NCBI GenBank assembly: GCA_965116715.1
Contig: OZ220724.1
Location: forward strand, 682,001 to 746,000
Reading direction: 5' to 3'
From: Poriferisodalis sp965116715
Lineage (GTDB): Bacteria; Actinomycetota; Acidimicrobiia; Acidimicrobiales; Poriferisodalaceae
Length of the DNA: 64,000 nucleotides
The number at the start of each line of letters is the position of its first letter. The stretch's first letter is position 1. Shown one piece after another: positions 35,337-43,755 of the stretch. The notes below the pieces were generated by a model. That model was not told the DNA's origin, made no database searches, and saw only the letters and a program-made list of their open reading frames with translations. The translations under genes and the position numbers were made by a program.

Positions 35337-35645
35337 CTAGCAGCCGGTGGCATCTTGCAGTCGTCGACATGCCTGCTCCATGCGACCTTCGCTGAGCTTG
35401 GTGACGAACCGTCGGAAGCGGGTGCGCTCGACGGTGTGGATGTTGTCGAAGTTGACGACGCAATCAGTCGGCACGCCATCCGCTGCGGCGGTGAGATCTA
35501 GTTCGGACACCAGGCCGCGCCGCGTCCTGGTCAGCACCGCGACGACGACGGCATCGATCCGGTCGGCTACCGGGTCACGGGTGAGTACGAGGACCGGCCG
35601 GTCGCCGTCAGGGGCAAGGGCGAACCAGACCTCACCGCGTTGCAT
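35337..35645 (-). CDS. MazF/PemK-type endoribonuclease toxin
   Basis: 102 residues from ATG 35645 (MQRGEVWFALAPDGDRPVLVLTRDPVADR), the classic MazF opening, followed by VVVAVLTRTRRGLVSELDL and CVVNFDNIHTVER. Toxins of this family cut mRNA at short sequence motifs. It overlaps the upstream antitoxin gene by 14 bases. Tail-to-tail with the TetR gene, 4 bases apart. Confidence 0.9.
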   Translation of the reverse strand: MQRGEVWFALAPDGDRPVLVLTRDPVADRIDAVVVAVLTRTRRGLVSELDLTAAADGVPTDCVVNFDNIHTVERTRFRRFVTKLSEGRMEQACRRLQDATGC

Positions 35646-35889
35646 CGAGCCAATCCGACCAGTCTTCGGCAGGCCCCCAATCGGCAACTGCGGCAAGCGA
35701 CAGGTCCTCTGCCGTCACCGGTTCGGATTCATACAGCGCGGCTTCGTGCGCTGCTGCGAGCCGGGCGAGTTGACGGCGCAGTGCGTCGCGCATCAACTCG
35801 GAGCGCTCGATGCCGAGGCGCTCGGACCATTGCCGGATTCCTTCGACGTCTTCCTCATCGGCTCGAAAGCTCAGCATCGTCATCGTCAT
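35632..35889 (-). CDS. Ribbon-helix-helix antitoxin of the MazEF-like pair
   Basis: 85 residues; MLSFRADEEDVEGIRQWSERLGIERSELMRDALRRQLARL is an RHH domain and the acidic, Trp-rich tail (WGPAEDWSDWLD) would fill the toxin groove. ATG 35889 is chosen because TAGAGT ends 7 bases before it; Met codons two and four further in are alternatives. Toxin gene follows with overlap. Confidence 0.87.
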   Translation of the reverse strand: MTMTMLSFRADEEDVEGIRQWSERLGIERSELMRDALRRQLARLAAAHEAALYESEPVTAEDLSLAAVADWGPAEDWSDWLDATR

Positions 35890-35896
35890 ACAGTCA

Positions 35897-35902
35897 ACTC
35901 TA
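35897..35902 (-). promoter_or_regulatory. Leaderless -10 box of the MazEF-like operon
   Basis: TAGAGT ends 7 bases before ATG 35889. Confidence 0.5.
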
Positions 35903-35931
35903 TTTCGTATGACACACCACATGACTTCGAG

Positions 35932-35986
35932 GGATATCCTTGATCTTTTTGGACATATGTCCAATACTGGAGGCCGTCGAGTATTG
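35932..35986. promoter_or_regulatory. Cluster of three palindromes upstream of hydroxylase gene
   Basis: GGATATCC (35932-35939), GGACATATGTCC (35951-35962) and CAATACT-N11-AGTATTG (35962-35968 with 35980-35986) lie in an AT-rich divergent region. They are likely operator sites for the hydroxylase gene at 36013 or the antitoxin gene on the other side. Confidence 0.55.
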
Positions 35987-36012
35987 AGGCTTTGGCAACA
36001 GGCGGTACTGCG

Positions 36013-36711
36013 ATGTCGTCGTCCGTTGGTGAGCGCGCTGCGTGGAACTACACGCCGGACCGGAACAAGCGGGTGTTCCTGTTCGGGAACCAAGTGCGCG
36101 AGAACGCTGTGCTCACCCTGACCTCCGCCGTGGTGGTCTGGACCGGATTCGAGTCAATGATCCTGTGGGCGTACGCCAACGGGCATGCGCGCCTCATCTC
36201 GCTCGACAGCAATCCCGTGTGGTTCGTGGTGTTCCTGGTGATCATTCCGTGTTGGTCGATCCTCTACTTCTCGGCGCATCACCGGCTGCTGCACGTCGGC
36301 GCCGCCTACCGTCACATCCACTCATGGCACCACCGCAACACCAACGTCGGCCCATGGTCAGGGCTGTCGATGCACCCCGCCGAGCATCTCGTCTTGTTCT
36401 CCGACGTAGTGCTGCTGTTCCTGCTGCCGTCGCACCCGCTGCACCTGTACTTCATGATGATGCACCACGGTCTCGGGGCACCCCTGTCCCACACCGGCTA
36501 CGACGCCCTGCTGCTGGGCCCGCGGACCGGTCGCCAGGCCAGGTTCGAGCTGGGCGACTTCCACCACCAGATCCACCACCGGTTCATCGAGTGCAACTAC
36601 GGCGGGTACGAATCGCCGCTGGACGAGATGCTCGGCGCCTGGCACGACGGGACGCCCGAAGGCGCTGCCGTGCTGGCTCATCGTTCCCACAAGCGAGCCG
36701 AGGCTCGCTGA
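36013..36711 (+). CDS. Sterol desaturase/fatty acid hydroxylase family protein
   Basis: 232 residues, an integral membrane di-iron enzyme. His clusters are HHRLLH, HIHSWHH and, near the C-terminus, FHHQIHH, the eight-His pattern of the family; hydrophobic segments at about residues 30-60, 70-90 and 125-150 carry the fold. Family members hydroxylate or desaturate sterols, fatty acids or carotenoids with O2. ATG 36013 is the preferred start; an upstream Met at 35992 is possible. The sulfotransferase-like gene follows after 49 bases, so a hydroxylated lipid could be sulfated next (inference). Confidence 0.87.
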   Translation: MSSSVGERAAWNYTPDRNKRVFLFGNQVRENAVLTLTSAVVVWTGFESMILWAYANGHARLISLDSNPVWFVVFLVIIPCWSILYFSAHHRLLHVGAAYRHIHSWHHRNTNVGPWSGLSMHPAEHLVLFSDVVLLFLLPSHPLHLYFMMMHHGLGAPLSHTGYDALLLGPRTGRQARFELGDFHHQIHHRFIECNYGGYESPLDEMLGAWHDGTPEGAAVLAHRSHKRAEAR

Positions 36712-36760
36712 ACTCGCGGGCCAGCCTGAGTTCGTACATTCGGGACAGGAGGGCGGCTCG

Positions 36761-37507
36761 ATGTTTCTGACGCTGTGGGCGACGCCCCGTTCGGTATCCA
36801 CCGCATTCGAGTGGATGATGCGCCAGCGAGGCGACTTCGAGTGCTTCCACGAACCGTGGAACGAGCTCTACTACTACGGCGAGGACCGCCGCTCGCAGCG
36901 TGACGCGCACGTCTCGGCGCGGCCGGGTCACACGTACGCCGGGTTCTGGACTGAGATCACTGCGCTGGCCGGGGAGCGCAACGTCTTCGTGAAGGACTTC
37001 GCCTACTCGGTCTCCCACGATCTCGACGAGGCCAAGCTCGCAGCGATGACCCACACGTTCCTGATCCGCGAGCCGAGACGGGTGATCCAAGGTCTGGGCC
37101 ATCACTGGCCCGACTGCACCTGGGAGGAAGTCGGCTTCGAGTCGCTGCACCGGTTGTTCGGCCGTATCGCGGACCGCGACGGTGCTCCCCCACCGGTTAT
37201 CGACGCCGCAGACCTGACCGGCGATCCCGAGGGAACTGTCCGGGCATTCTGCGCCGCGGTGGGCATCGAGTTCATTGCCGAGGCGCTGTCGTGGGAACAG
37301 GGCGAGCGCAGCGAGGTGAGCTGGTACGGCGAGGGCACCGGGCCCTGGCATGACGCGCTGCGCCAGAGCACCGGCATCGCGCCGCCGCGCACCGAGTACC
37401 CGCCGCTCGCCGAGACGCCGCGCCTGCATGAGATGTACGAGCGCAGCCTGCCGCTGTACGACGCCATAGCCGCCCACAAGCTTTCATCGGCGGCGTCTGC
37501 GACCTAG
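36761..37507 (+). CDS. Sulfotransferase family protein
   Basis: 248 residues. WATPRSVSTAFEWMMRQRGD is the PAPS 5'-phosphosulfate loop in the form seen in bacterial and plant-like sulfotransferase-fold proteins (R-S-x-S/T), FHEPW follows, and THTFLIREPRRVIQGL is the 3'-phosphate binding motif. Sulfotransferases move sulfate from PAPS to an alcohol or amine. PAPS can be made by the cysDNC genes at 52-56 kb. Partners with the membrane hydroxylase upstream. Function as a sulfotransferase is inferred from the motifs; some relatives are annotated only as hypothetical. Confidence 0.78.
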   Translation: MFLTLWATPRSVSTAFEWMMRQRGDFECFHEPWNELYYYGEDRRSQRDAHVSARPGHTYAGFWTEITALAGERNVFVKDFAYSVSHDLDEAKLAAMTHTFLIREPRRVIQGLGHHWPDCTWEEVGFESLHRLFGRIADRDGAPPPVIDAADLTGDPEGTVRAFCAAVGIEFIAEALSWEQGERSEVSWYGEGTGPWHDALRQSTGIAPPRTEYPPLAETPRLHEMYERSLPLYDAIAAHKLSSAASAT

Positions 37508-37682
37508 CGGCCAAGCACCGGATAGCGACCCAGGCACCGGCCGTCGCCGCCTCAATGCACGGCCCCTGCTATCGTCCCGAGCTTCATGCACGCAGCGCGA
37601 CCATTCCGGCGTATTCCTGATGAGCCCGTGACGGTCGCCGCCGCGCCTATCGCCATCTGCCTGATGCAGGAGTGACTCTGCT

Positions 37683-40600
37683 ATGACCCCCCCCCCCCCC
37701 CCCGATCGGTCGCGTCTAGCAACAGGTAGGCGTCGCCCTTCGCTGGGGCGGTGCGTGTCTGCGGCGGCCTTGGTGGTCGCTCTCGCAGCCGCGGTGCTGG
37801 TGCCGGTGACGGCGAGCCCCTCGGCTGCTCAGGCCGGTCAGGGCGCCGGCGGTGTGGTGGTGATCGCGAATGGCTGGTCGCCGGCTGATGTGGGCGCGGC
37901 TGCGCCGTTGGCGGGCCGGCTGGACGCTGCGGTGCTGTACGCGTCCAGGGACGAGCTGGGTCAGCCGACGGTCGACGCGCTCACCGGGCTGGATCCCGGC
38001 CGGGTGCTGCTGATGGGCGGCCAGGCCGCGTTGGGTTCTGCTGTGGAGTCGCAGGTGCGTCGCACGCTGGGGGGTGCCGCGGTGGAGCGTTTTTCGGGCG
38101 CTGACCGCATCGACACGGCTGCGCGGGCTGCGTTGTCGGCGCCGGCGGTGCCTACTGGGCGTCCGGCGGTGATCGCGAACGGCTGGTCGCCTGCTGATGT
38201 GGGTGCTGCTGCACCGCTGGCTGCGTCGCTGGGCGGCAGCGTGCTGTTCGCAGAACAGGACTCCCTGGGCGCTCCCACGATCAATGCGCTACGGCGTTTG
38301 GCGCCGTCGCGGGTCATCCTGGTGGGCGGAATCGCGGCGCTGGGTTCGAGTCTCACAGCCGATTTGGCTCGTGTGGTGCCCGGGGTGCCGGTGGAGCGGC
38401 TCGCGGGCGCGGACCGCATCGACACTGCTGCTCGCAGCGCCGCACGCGCCGATGTGGGTCTGGGCGGGCCGGTGGTGCTGGCCGGCGGCTGGGAACCCGC
38501 CGATGTCGGCATCGCGGCGCCGTTGGCGACAGCGATCGGCGGCAGCGTGCTGGTCACCGAGCGCAGCAGGCTCGGGGACCGCGCCGTCGAGGCGCTGTCG
38601 GGCCGCAGTCCGTCTCGCATCATCTTGGTGGGGGGAAGCGACCGGCTCGCCGCCGCTGTCGAGGGCGATCTTGAGCGTCTGTACCCGGGCACGCCGCGGG
38701 TCAACATCGCTGGCGCCAGTCGCGTCGCCACCGCCGCGCTCGCTGCGTTGTTCGGCGTGCGGTTCAGCGCCGAGCAGCAGCGCTTCGCCGACGCTGTGGC
38801 GACCATCGCTGTGGGCGAGGCCGACTGCGCCGCCGCCCCGACGCTGAACGTGGCCGGCATCGAGGTGGTCGATCCTCCCGCCGACCTCAACGACCCCACC
38901 GCGCCGCTCACCGTCGCCGAGGTCGTGCGCATCGCCGGCGGCTGCGTCTTGGTCGATTACGTCGCGCTCGACGGCCGCACCGTCGCCGACATCCGGGGCC
39001 TCCTCGCCGACCACCCAGATGTGTTCGCCGTCGGCGAACCCCTCCGCGGCTTCGAGCCCACCCACGACACCGGTGCGCACAGCGGCTACGGAGGAAACTC
39101 GGGCGACCACTTCAACGACGGCGCCGGCGAGCAATGGCACCTGCCTGCCGACTACATGGAACGACTGTGGGACGGCTGGAACGAAGCCAACCCCATCACC
39201 GTGGCCGTCATCGACTCAGGCGTGGACGCTTCCCACGCCGACCTCGCAGGCGTCGTGGTCGCAAGCCACGATACGCACGGCGCCCTCACTGGGTGCCACA
39301 CCAGCGACTCATGGGACGACCTCTCCGCCACGGCAGCCGACGCGGAAGGACCGGGAGGTCACGGCACCCATGTCGCGGGCATCATTGCCGCCCAGCGCGG
39401 CAATGGCGGTATCGCCGGTGTGGTACCCGATGCGCGGATCGTCCCCCTCAACATTTGGGACGAGACAGACGACGGGAGAACCCGAGCGTGCGCCGGAACG
39501 GGCACGCCCGAGTCCGCGCGCGGCCGCTCCTTGTCTGCGCCCGCAGCGGTGGCCGAGTCGATCATGCGCGGCGCTCGAGTCATCAACATGTCCTTCAGCT
39601 CAAGCTGGGTCGCCGCTCCGGCCGATGACGCCTGCGGCGGCCCAGACAGCGGTTGGCGGCGCGGCCACATCAACGCTGACGTGCTCAACCGGGTGGAAGA
39701 CCTAGTGGGCTCACTCGATGCCGGTTGCGATGCGTTCCGTCAACTGCTCGAGATCGCTGAGAACCTGCCGCCCGACGACAACGGCACCCCCCGCAGCGTC
39801 GCCGCTGTCGCTGCTGCGGGCAACTGCGGCGACAGCTGCGATGCGCTGGACAAGTGGGATTCCAGCACACGAACCTGGACGACACGAAGCGTCGCCAACG
39901 CCAAAGCGCTGCCTGCCGCTTGGGAGACGGTGATCTCCGTGGCCGCCGTGGGCGAGAACGGGATGCGGGCTGGCTTCAGCAGCGCTCGTGGCGACGTTCA
40001 CGTCGCAGCGCCGGGCGTGGACATCTTGTCCGCTGTGCCGGCCGGCGCACCCACGACACATGCCAGTTGGCACGGCACGTCGATGGCGTCGCCGTTCGTG
40101 GCCGGCGTGGTCGCGCACATGCTGAACCGCTATCCCGACGCCACGCCCGAGCAAGTGCGGCTCGCTCTCGCCGAGTCCGCGCAGGATCGGGGGACCGACG
40201 GCAAGGACGACGAGTACGGGCACGGCATCGTGCAGCCGCTCGCTGCGATCCAGCGTCTTGGCGAGATTCTCGCGGGACCGGCCGTCGAGCCCAGCGTCAC
40301 TGTCAGCCCGCTTCGGCTTGAGATCGACGAGGGATCGAGCGGCAGCTACACGATCGCGTTGGATTCCGAGCCCTCCGGCACAGTCCGTGTGAATGTCGAC
40401 GTGTCGGTGAGCACCGACGTCCGGGTCGCACCGAGCACTCTGGTGTTCACCCGAGACAACTTCTGGGAGCCACAGACGGTGACCGTCACGGTCCCCGAAG
40501 ACCCCAGCGGTGCGGACCAGCCGTTCCTGGCGCTGCACTCGGCGACCGGGGGCGGCTACGACGGTGCCGAGATCGCGAATGTGGCGATCATTGTTCGCTC

Positions 40601-42929
40601 CGGCACGGCTGCGCCATCGCTGGAGTCGCTGAGTCTGTGGGGCGTATCGTGTGATCCCGTCACGTCTGGACTCGTGCTGTTCAGCTCCTGCGGCACCGAT
40701 ACGAGCCCGGCGCTGGCTACCGATCCGGGGTTCGACTCAGAACAGTTGACATACACCGTCTCGGTGGCGGCCAGTACGCGCTTCGTGACCGTCGATGCGG
40801 TGCCCGCCGACGGCGCCGAGATCCGGTCGCTGTCGCCGCAAGACGCCGACCCCGGCACGCCCGGACACCAAGTGCGCATCTCTGAGCCGGTCAGCGTGCC
40901 GCCGTCGGACCGTGCCGACAAGCCCGGCACCTCCGCAGCGGTCGGCGAGCGGTTCCTCGAAGTGGTCGGCGACAATTGGTCGGGTGCGGTGATCGTCGCA
41001 TCCAGCGAAAACTTCCCCGACGGCCTCGCTGCCGCGTCGCTCGCCGGTGCATTGCGAGCACCGATCCTGCTCACACCCAAGGCACGGCTCGATCCTGCTA
41101 TTGCCAGCTTCGTGCGCGACAACAACGTGCGCGAGGTCGTCATCATGGGCGGCACAGCGGCCGTGTCGGAGTCAGTCGAACGCGACCTGCGCAGCGCTCT
41201 GGGAGGGGGAACGGTGTCGCGGCTGTGGGGCCAGGACCGCTACGAAACCGCCCTGCGGGTCGCGAAGCGCGTCGCCCTCGAAGCGGGCGACATCGGCGAG
41301 GTGTGCGGCCCAGACCACGGTACCGGCCAACGGTCGGTGTTCATCGCCACCGGCCGCGGATCAGCCGACGCGCTCGCAGCATCTCCAGCCGCGTATGCCG
41401 CCAAGATGCCTGTGCTGCTGGTCGACCCCGACGCAAGAAACCTGCCCAACGGCGTGCGCAGCTTCATCCGCACCCACGACATCGCGAACGCCGTCATCCT
41501 CGGCGGCACCAGCGCGGTGCCCGAACGGCTGCAACGAGAGCTCGCCCAGCTCGGCTCGATCAACCAGGTCACCCGAGTCGCCGGCGCCGACCGCTACGCA
41601 ACCGCCGCCCAGCTCGCCCACGACATCACCACCCACTGCTACGACCAAGTCGAAACCGTCACCCTCGCCAACGGCCGAGGCTTCGCCGACGCCCTCGCCG
41701 CCGGACCCCTCACCGCCGAACTCCACGGAGTGATGCTGCTCACCGAACCCGACGACGTCCCCCCCGCCACCCTCGACGCCATGACACAGATCGGCAAAGA
41801 AGCCCAGCTCACCAACATCACCCTCGCACTCCTCGCCATAGGCGACATCGCCCAAGCCGAAAACGCAGTCACCGAAGCCAACAACACCGCCGGCCAACAA
41901 CTCCACGGCCAACCCGCCCTCGGCCCCGCCACCGCCATCGCCGCGGGACACTTTCATTCTTGCGGTATCAGGACCAACGGCACGGTCCAATGCTGGGGCC
42001 ACAACTCGTACGGCGAAGCGCGCCCGCCCTCAGGGCAATTCACCGCAATCGCCGCGGGACGTTTGCATTCTTGCGGTATCAGGACCAACGGCACGGTCCA
42101 ATGCTGGGGCCGGAACTCGCTCGGCCAAGCGGACCCGCCCTCAGGGCAATTCACCGCAATCACTGCGGGAACAATCATTGCGGGATTCACCGGTTTGGGA
42201 GGTGGTCATTCTTGCGGTATCAGGACCAACGGCACGGTCCAATGCTGGGGCCACAACTCGCACGGCCAAGCGGACCCGCCCTCAGGGCAATTCACCGCAA
42301 TCGCCGCGGGAGATAGTCATTCTTGCGGTATCAGGACCAACGGCACGGTCCAATGCTGGGGCTCGAACTCGGACGGCCGAGCGGACCCGCCCACAGGGCA
42401 ATTCACCGCAATCGCCGCGGGAACTGGTCATTCTTGCGGTATCAGGACCAACGGCACGGTCCAATGCTGGGGCTGGAACCTGCGCGGCCAAGCGGACCCA
42501 CCCACAGGGCAATTCACCGCAATCGCCGCGGGACGTACTCATTCTTGCGGTATCAGGACCAACGGCACCGTCCAATGCTGGGGCTCGAACTCGGACGGCC
42601 GAGCGGACCCGCCCACAGGGCAATTCACCGCAATCGCCGCGGGAGGCATCGTTGGGGCATATGGTCATTCTTGCGGTATCAGGACCAACGGCACCGTCCA
42701 ATGCTGGGGCTCGAACCAATTCGGTCAGGGGGACCCACTCTCGGGACAGTTCCAAACGGAGGCGCCGAGCCGACCGGATGTCGACACGCCGCCTCTCACC
42801 ACCGACTTGGAAACAATCTCGGTGCCCGCTGCCGAGTCCCCCAACGAGGTTCAAGTGTCCGTGACCGTCACCGACCCCCACCAACCCACCACAACCACCA
42901 CCTACCAAATCACCATCCGCCAGCGATGA
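37683..42929 (+). CDS. Giant exported subtilisin-like protease with cell-wall-binding and RCC1-type repeats; poly-C tract after start
   Basis: 1748 residues. ATG is followed by 17 C (Thr plus five Pro), then a basic and hydrophobic signal peptide ending near SPSAAQA (about residue 50). Residues ~55-345 are three cell-wall-binding-repeat-2 units (IANGWSPADVGAAAPL, VILVGG patterns). The S8 catalytic triad is D511 (VAVIDSG), H560 (GHGTHVAG) and S800 (GTSMASP). Then come a beta domain (~880-975), a cadherin-like domain (~980-1070), a second CWB2 block (~1080-1400) and seven RCC1-type repeats of ~37 residues (~1419-1695) with the shared core HSCGIRTNGTVQCWG, closed by another beta strand region. 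It is probably a surface-anchored protease. AGGAG stands 10 bases before the ATG. Losing or gaining one C ends translation within about 15 codons. Confidence 0.92.
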   Translation: MTPPPPPDRSRLATGRRRPSLGRCVSAAALVVALAAAVLVPVTASPSAAQAGQGAGGVVVIANGWSPADVGAAAPLAGRLDAAVLYASRDELGQPTVDALTGLDPGRVLLMGGQAALGSAVESQVRRTLGGAAVERFSGADRIDTAARAALSAPAVPTGRPAVIANGWSPADVGAAAPLAASLGGSVLFAEQDSLGAPTINALRRLAPSRVILVGGIAALGSSLTADLARVVPGVPVERLAGADRIDTAARSAARADVGLGGPVVLAGGWEPADVGIAAPLATAIGGSVLVTERSRLGDRAVEALSGRSPSRIILVGGSDRLAAAVEGDLERLYPGTPRVNIAGASRVATAALAALFGVRFSAEQQRFADAVATIAVGEADCAAAPTLNVAGIEVVDPPADLNDPTAPLTVAEVVRIAGGCVLVDYVALDGRTVADIRGLLADHPDVFAVGEPLRGFEPTHDTGAHSGYGGNSGDHFNDGAGEQWHLPADYMERLWDGWNEANPITVAVIDSGVDASHADLAGVVVASHDTHGALTGCHTSDSWDDLSATAADAEGPGGHGTHVAGIIAAQRGNGGIAGVVPDARIVPLNIWDETDDGRTRACAGTGTPESARGRSLSAPAAVAESIMRGARVINMSFSSSWVAAPADDACGGPDSGWRRGHINADVLNRVEDLVGSLDAGCDAFRQLLEIAENLPPDDNGTPRSVAAVAAAGNCGDSCDALDKWDSSTRTWTTRSVANAKALPAAWETVISVAAVGENGMRAGFSSARGDVHVAAPGVDILSAVPAGAPTTHASWHGTSMASPFVAGVVAHMLNRYPDATPEQVRLALAESAQDRGTDGKDDEYGHGIVQPLAAIQRLGEILAGPAVEPSVTVSPLRLEIDEGSSGSYTIALDSEPSGTVRVNVDVSVSTDVRVAPSTLVFTRDNFWEPQTVTVTVPEDPSGADQPFLALHSATGGGYDGAEIANVAIIVRSGTAAPSLESLSLWGVSCDPVTSGLVLFSSCGTDTSPALATDPGFDSEQLTYTVSVAASTRFVTVDAVPADGAEIRSLSPQDADPGTPGHQVRISEPVSVPPSDRADKPGTSAAVGERFLEVVGDNWSGAVIVASSENFPDGLAAASLAGALRAPILLTPKARLDPAIASFVRDNNVREVVIMGGTAAVSESVERDLRSALGGGTVSRLWGQDRYETALRVAKRVALEAGDIGEVCGPDHGTGQRSVFIATGRGSADALAASPAAYAAKMPVLLVDPDARNLPNGVRSFIRTHDIANAVILGGTSAVPERLQRELAQLGSINQVTRVAGADRYATAAQLAHDITTHCYDQVETVTLANGRGFADALAAGPLTAELHGVMLLTEPDDVPPATLDAMTQIGKEAQLTNITLALLAIGDIAQAENAVTEANNTAGQQLHGQPALGPATAIAAGHFHSCGIRTNGTVQCWGHNSYGEARPPSGQFTAIAAGRLHSCGIRTNGTVQCWGRNSLGQADPPSGQFTAITAGTIIAGFTGLGGGHSCGIRTNGTVQCWGHNSHGQADPPSGQFTAIAAGDSHSCGIRTNGTVQCWGSNSDGRADPPTGQFTAIAAGTGHSCGIRTNGTVQCWGWNLRGQADPPTGQFTAIAAGRTHSCGIRTNGTVQCWGSNSDGRADPPTGQFTAIAAGGIVGAYGHSCGIRTNGTVQCWGSNQFGQGDPLSGQFQTEAPSRPDVDTPPLTTDLETISVPAAESPNEVQVSVTVTDPHQPTTTTTYQITIRQR
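37687..37703 (+). repeat. 17-base poly-C tract, possible phase-variation switch
   Basis: Seventeen C in a row inside codons 2-7 of the protease gene. With 16 C the frame meets TAG at once after IGRV; with 18 C it meets TAG eight codons later. Long homopolymers in start regions of surface genes are a known slipped-strand switch. Homopolymer length may also be misread by sequencing. Confidence 0.8.
41938..42760 (+). repeat. Seven near-identical ~111-bp tandem repeats (RCC1-type)
   Basis: Each unit encodes a core HSCGIRTNGTVQCWG followed by a GQFTAIAAG tail. The DNA of the core is almost unchanged between units (CATTCTTGCGGTATCAGG occurs in every one), while the short linker after CWG varies. 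Two units carry small inserts. Such sameness points to recent copying or gene conversion. Confidence 0.9.
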
Positions 42930-43019
42930 CACACTCCACATGTCCATCGCGTATTCAGACTTCGTGCCGTGGAGTGAAGCACGATCCGACCGCTCTCGAC
43001 GATTCCCATTGGAGCCCTC

Positions 43020-43709
43020 ATGGTTGATGCAATTCTGTTCGACGCTGATGACACTCTCTGGGAGACAGAAGTCCTGTATCAACGGGCGCTTGATCTGACA
43101 CAGTTCGAGGTTCAGCGTCACGGCATCGATGGAGATGAATGGCGCGCTTTGCAGCTAGAAATCGATCTGGAAGCCGTGAAGACCGCGGCCTTCGATATCG
43201 ACCGTTTTCCTCGCTCCTCGGCTATGGCATACCGGCAACTGGCGCCAGATCATTCCTCAACTATTGAGCAGCGCGTGTATGACCTCACGGCAACTGTTTT
43301 TCGTTCAGAGGCACAGCTGTACCCCGCCACGCTTGACGTGCTGCAAACGCTGAGGCGCGATTACAAGCTCGCGGTCATCACGAAAGGCGCTGTCGAGATT
43401 CAGCACCGGCGGCTTGCTCGATCGGGCCTGATCGGTCTGTTCGACAGTATCTGCATCGTCGAAGACAAGCGGCCTGAGACATTCAGCTCCATGTGCGGTC
43501 TGCTTGCTGTTCGTCCGTCGGATGCAGTGTCGGTCGGCAACAGCCTGGCCTCGGACATACTGCCCGCAGTCGAAGCCGGGCTCGCCGGCATCTGGATTGA
43601 TGCTCCGGTCTGGCAGCACGAGCGGCGCGGTACAGCGACACCGCCTCCGGACATCCTCAAGCTCTCCGATTTGTCAGCCCTGCCCGATGCCGTCGCCGGT
43701 CTGAGATAG
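43020..43709 (+). CDS. HAD superfamily hydrolase
   Basis: 229 residues: motif I ILFDADDTLWETE (Asp nucleophile and acid), motif II VITKGA, motif III Lys in VEDKRPETF and motif IV SVGNSLASDILPAVEAGLAGIWI. The small helical cap places it in the phosphoglycolate phosphatase-like group; it should remove phosphate from a small molecule. The last acidic residue of motif IV is present as Asp after Ser. Codon use is less GC-rich than the genes around, as for the next gene. The 90 bases before it hold no gene. Confidence 0.88.
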   Translation: MVDAILFDADDTLWETEVLYQRALDLTQFEVQRHGIDGDEWRALQLEIDLEAVKTAAFDIDRFPRSSAMAYRQLAPDHSSTIEQRVYDLTATVFRSEAQLYPATLDVLQTLRRDYKLAVITKGAVEIQHRRLARSGLIGLFDSICIVEDKRPETFSSMCGLLAVRPSDAVSVGNSLASDILPAVEAGLAGIWIDAPVWQHERRGTATPPPDILKLSDLSALPDAVAGLR

Positions 43710-43755
43710 CCAGCTCAGCAGGCATGCATCATTGAGCGGCGGCAGGACCTGACTC

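Noticed and set aside
41938..42760. CRISPR array
   Set aside because: The repeats are ~111 bp, in frame and code for RCC1-type blades; there are no short repeats with unique spacers.
42178..43121. Open frames with repeated RSNAGA- or DTARM-like peptides on both strands
   Set aside because: They are other-frame readings of the RCC1 repeat DNA.
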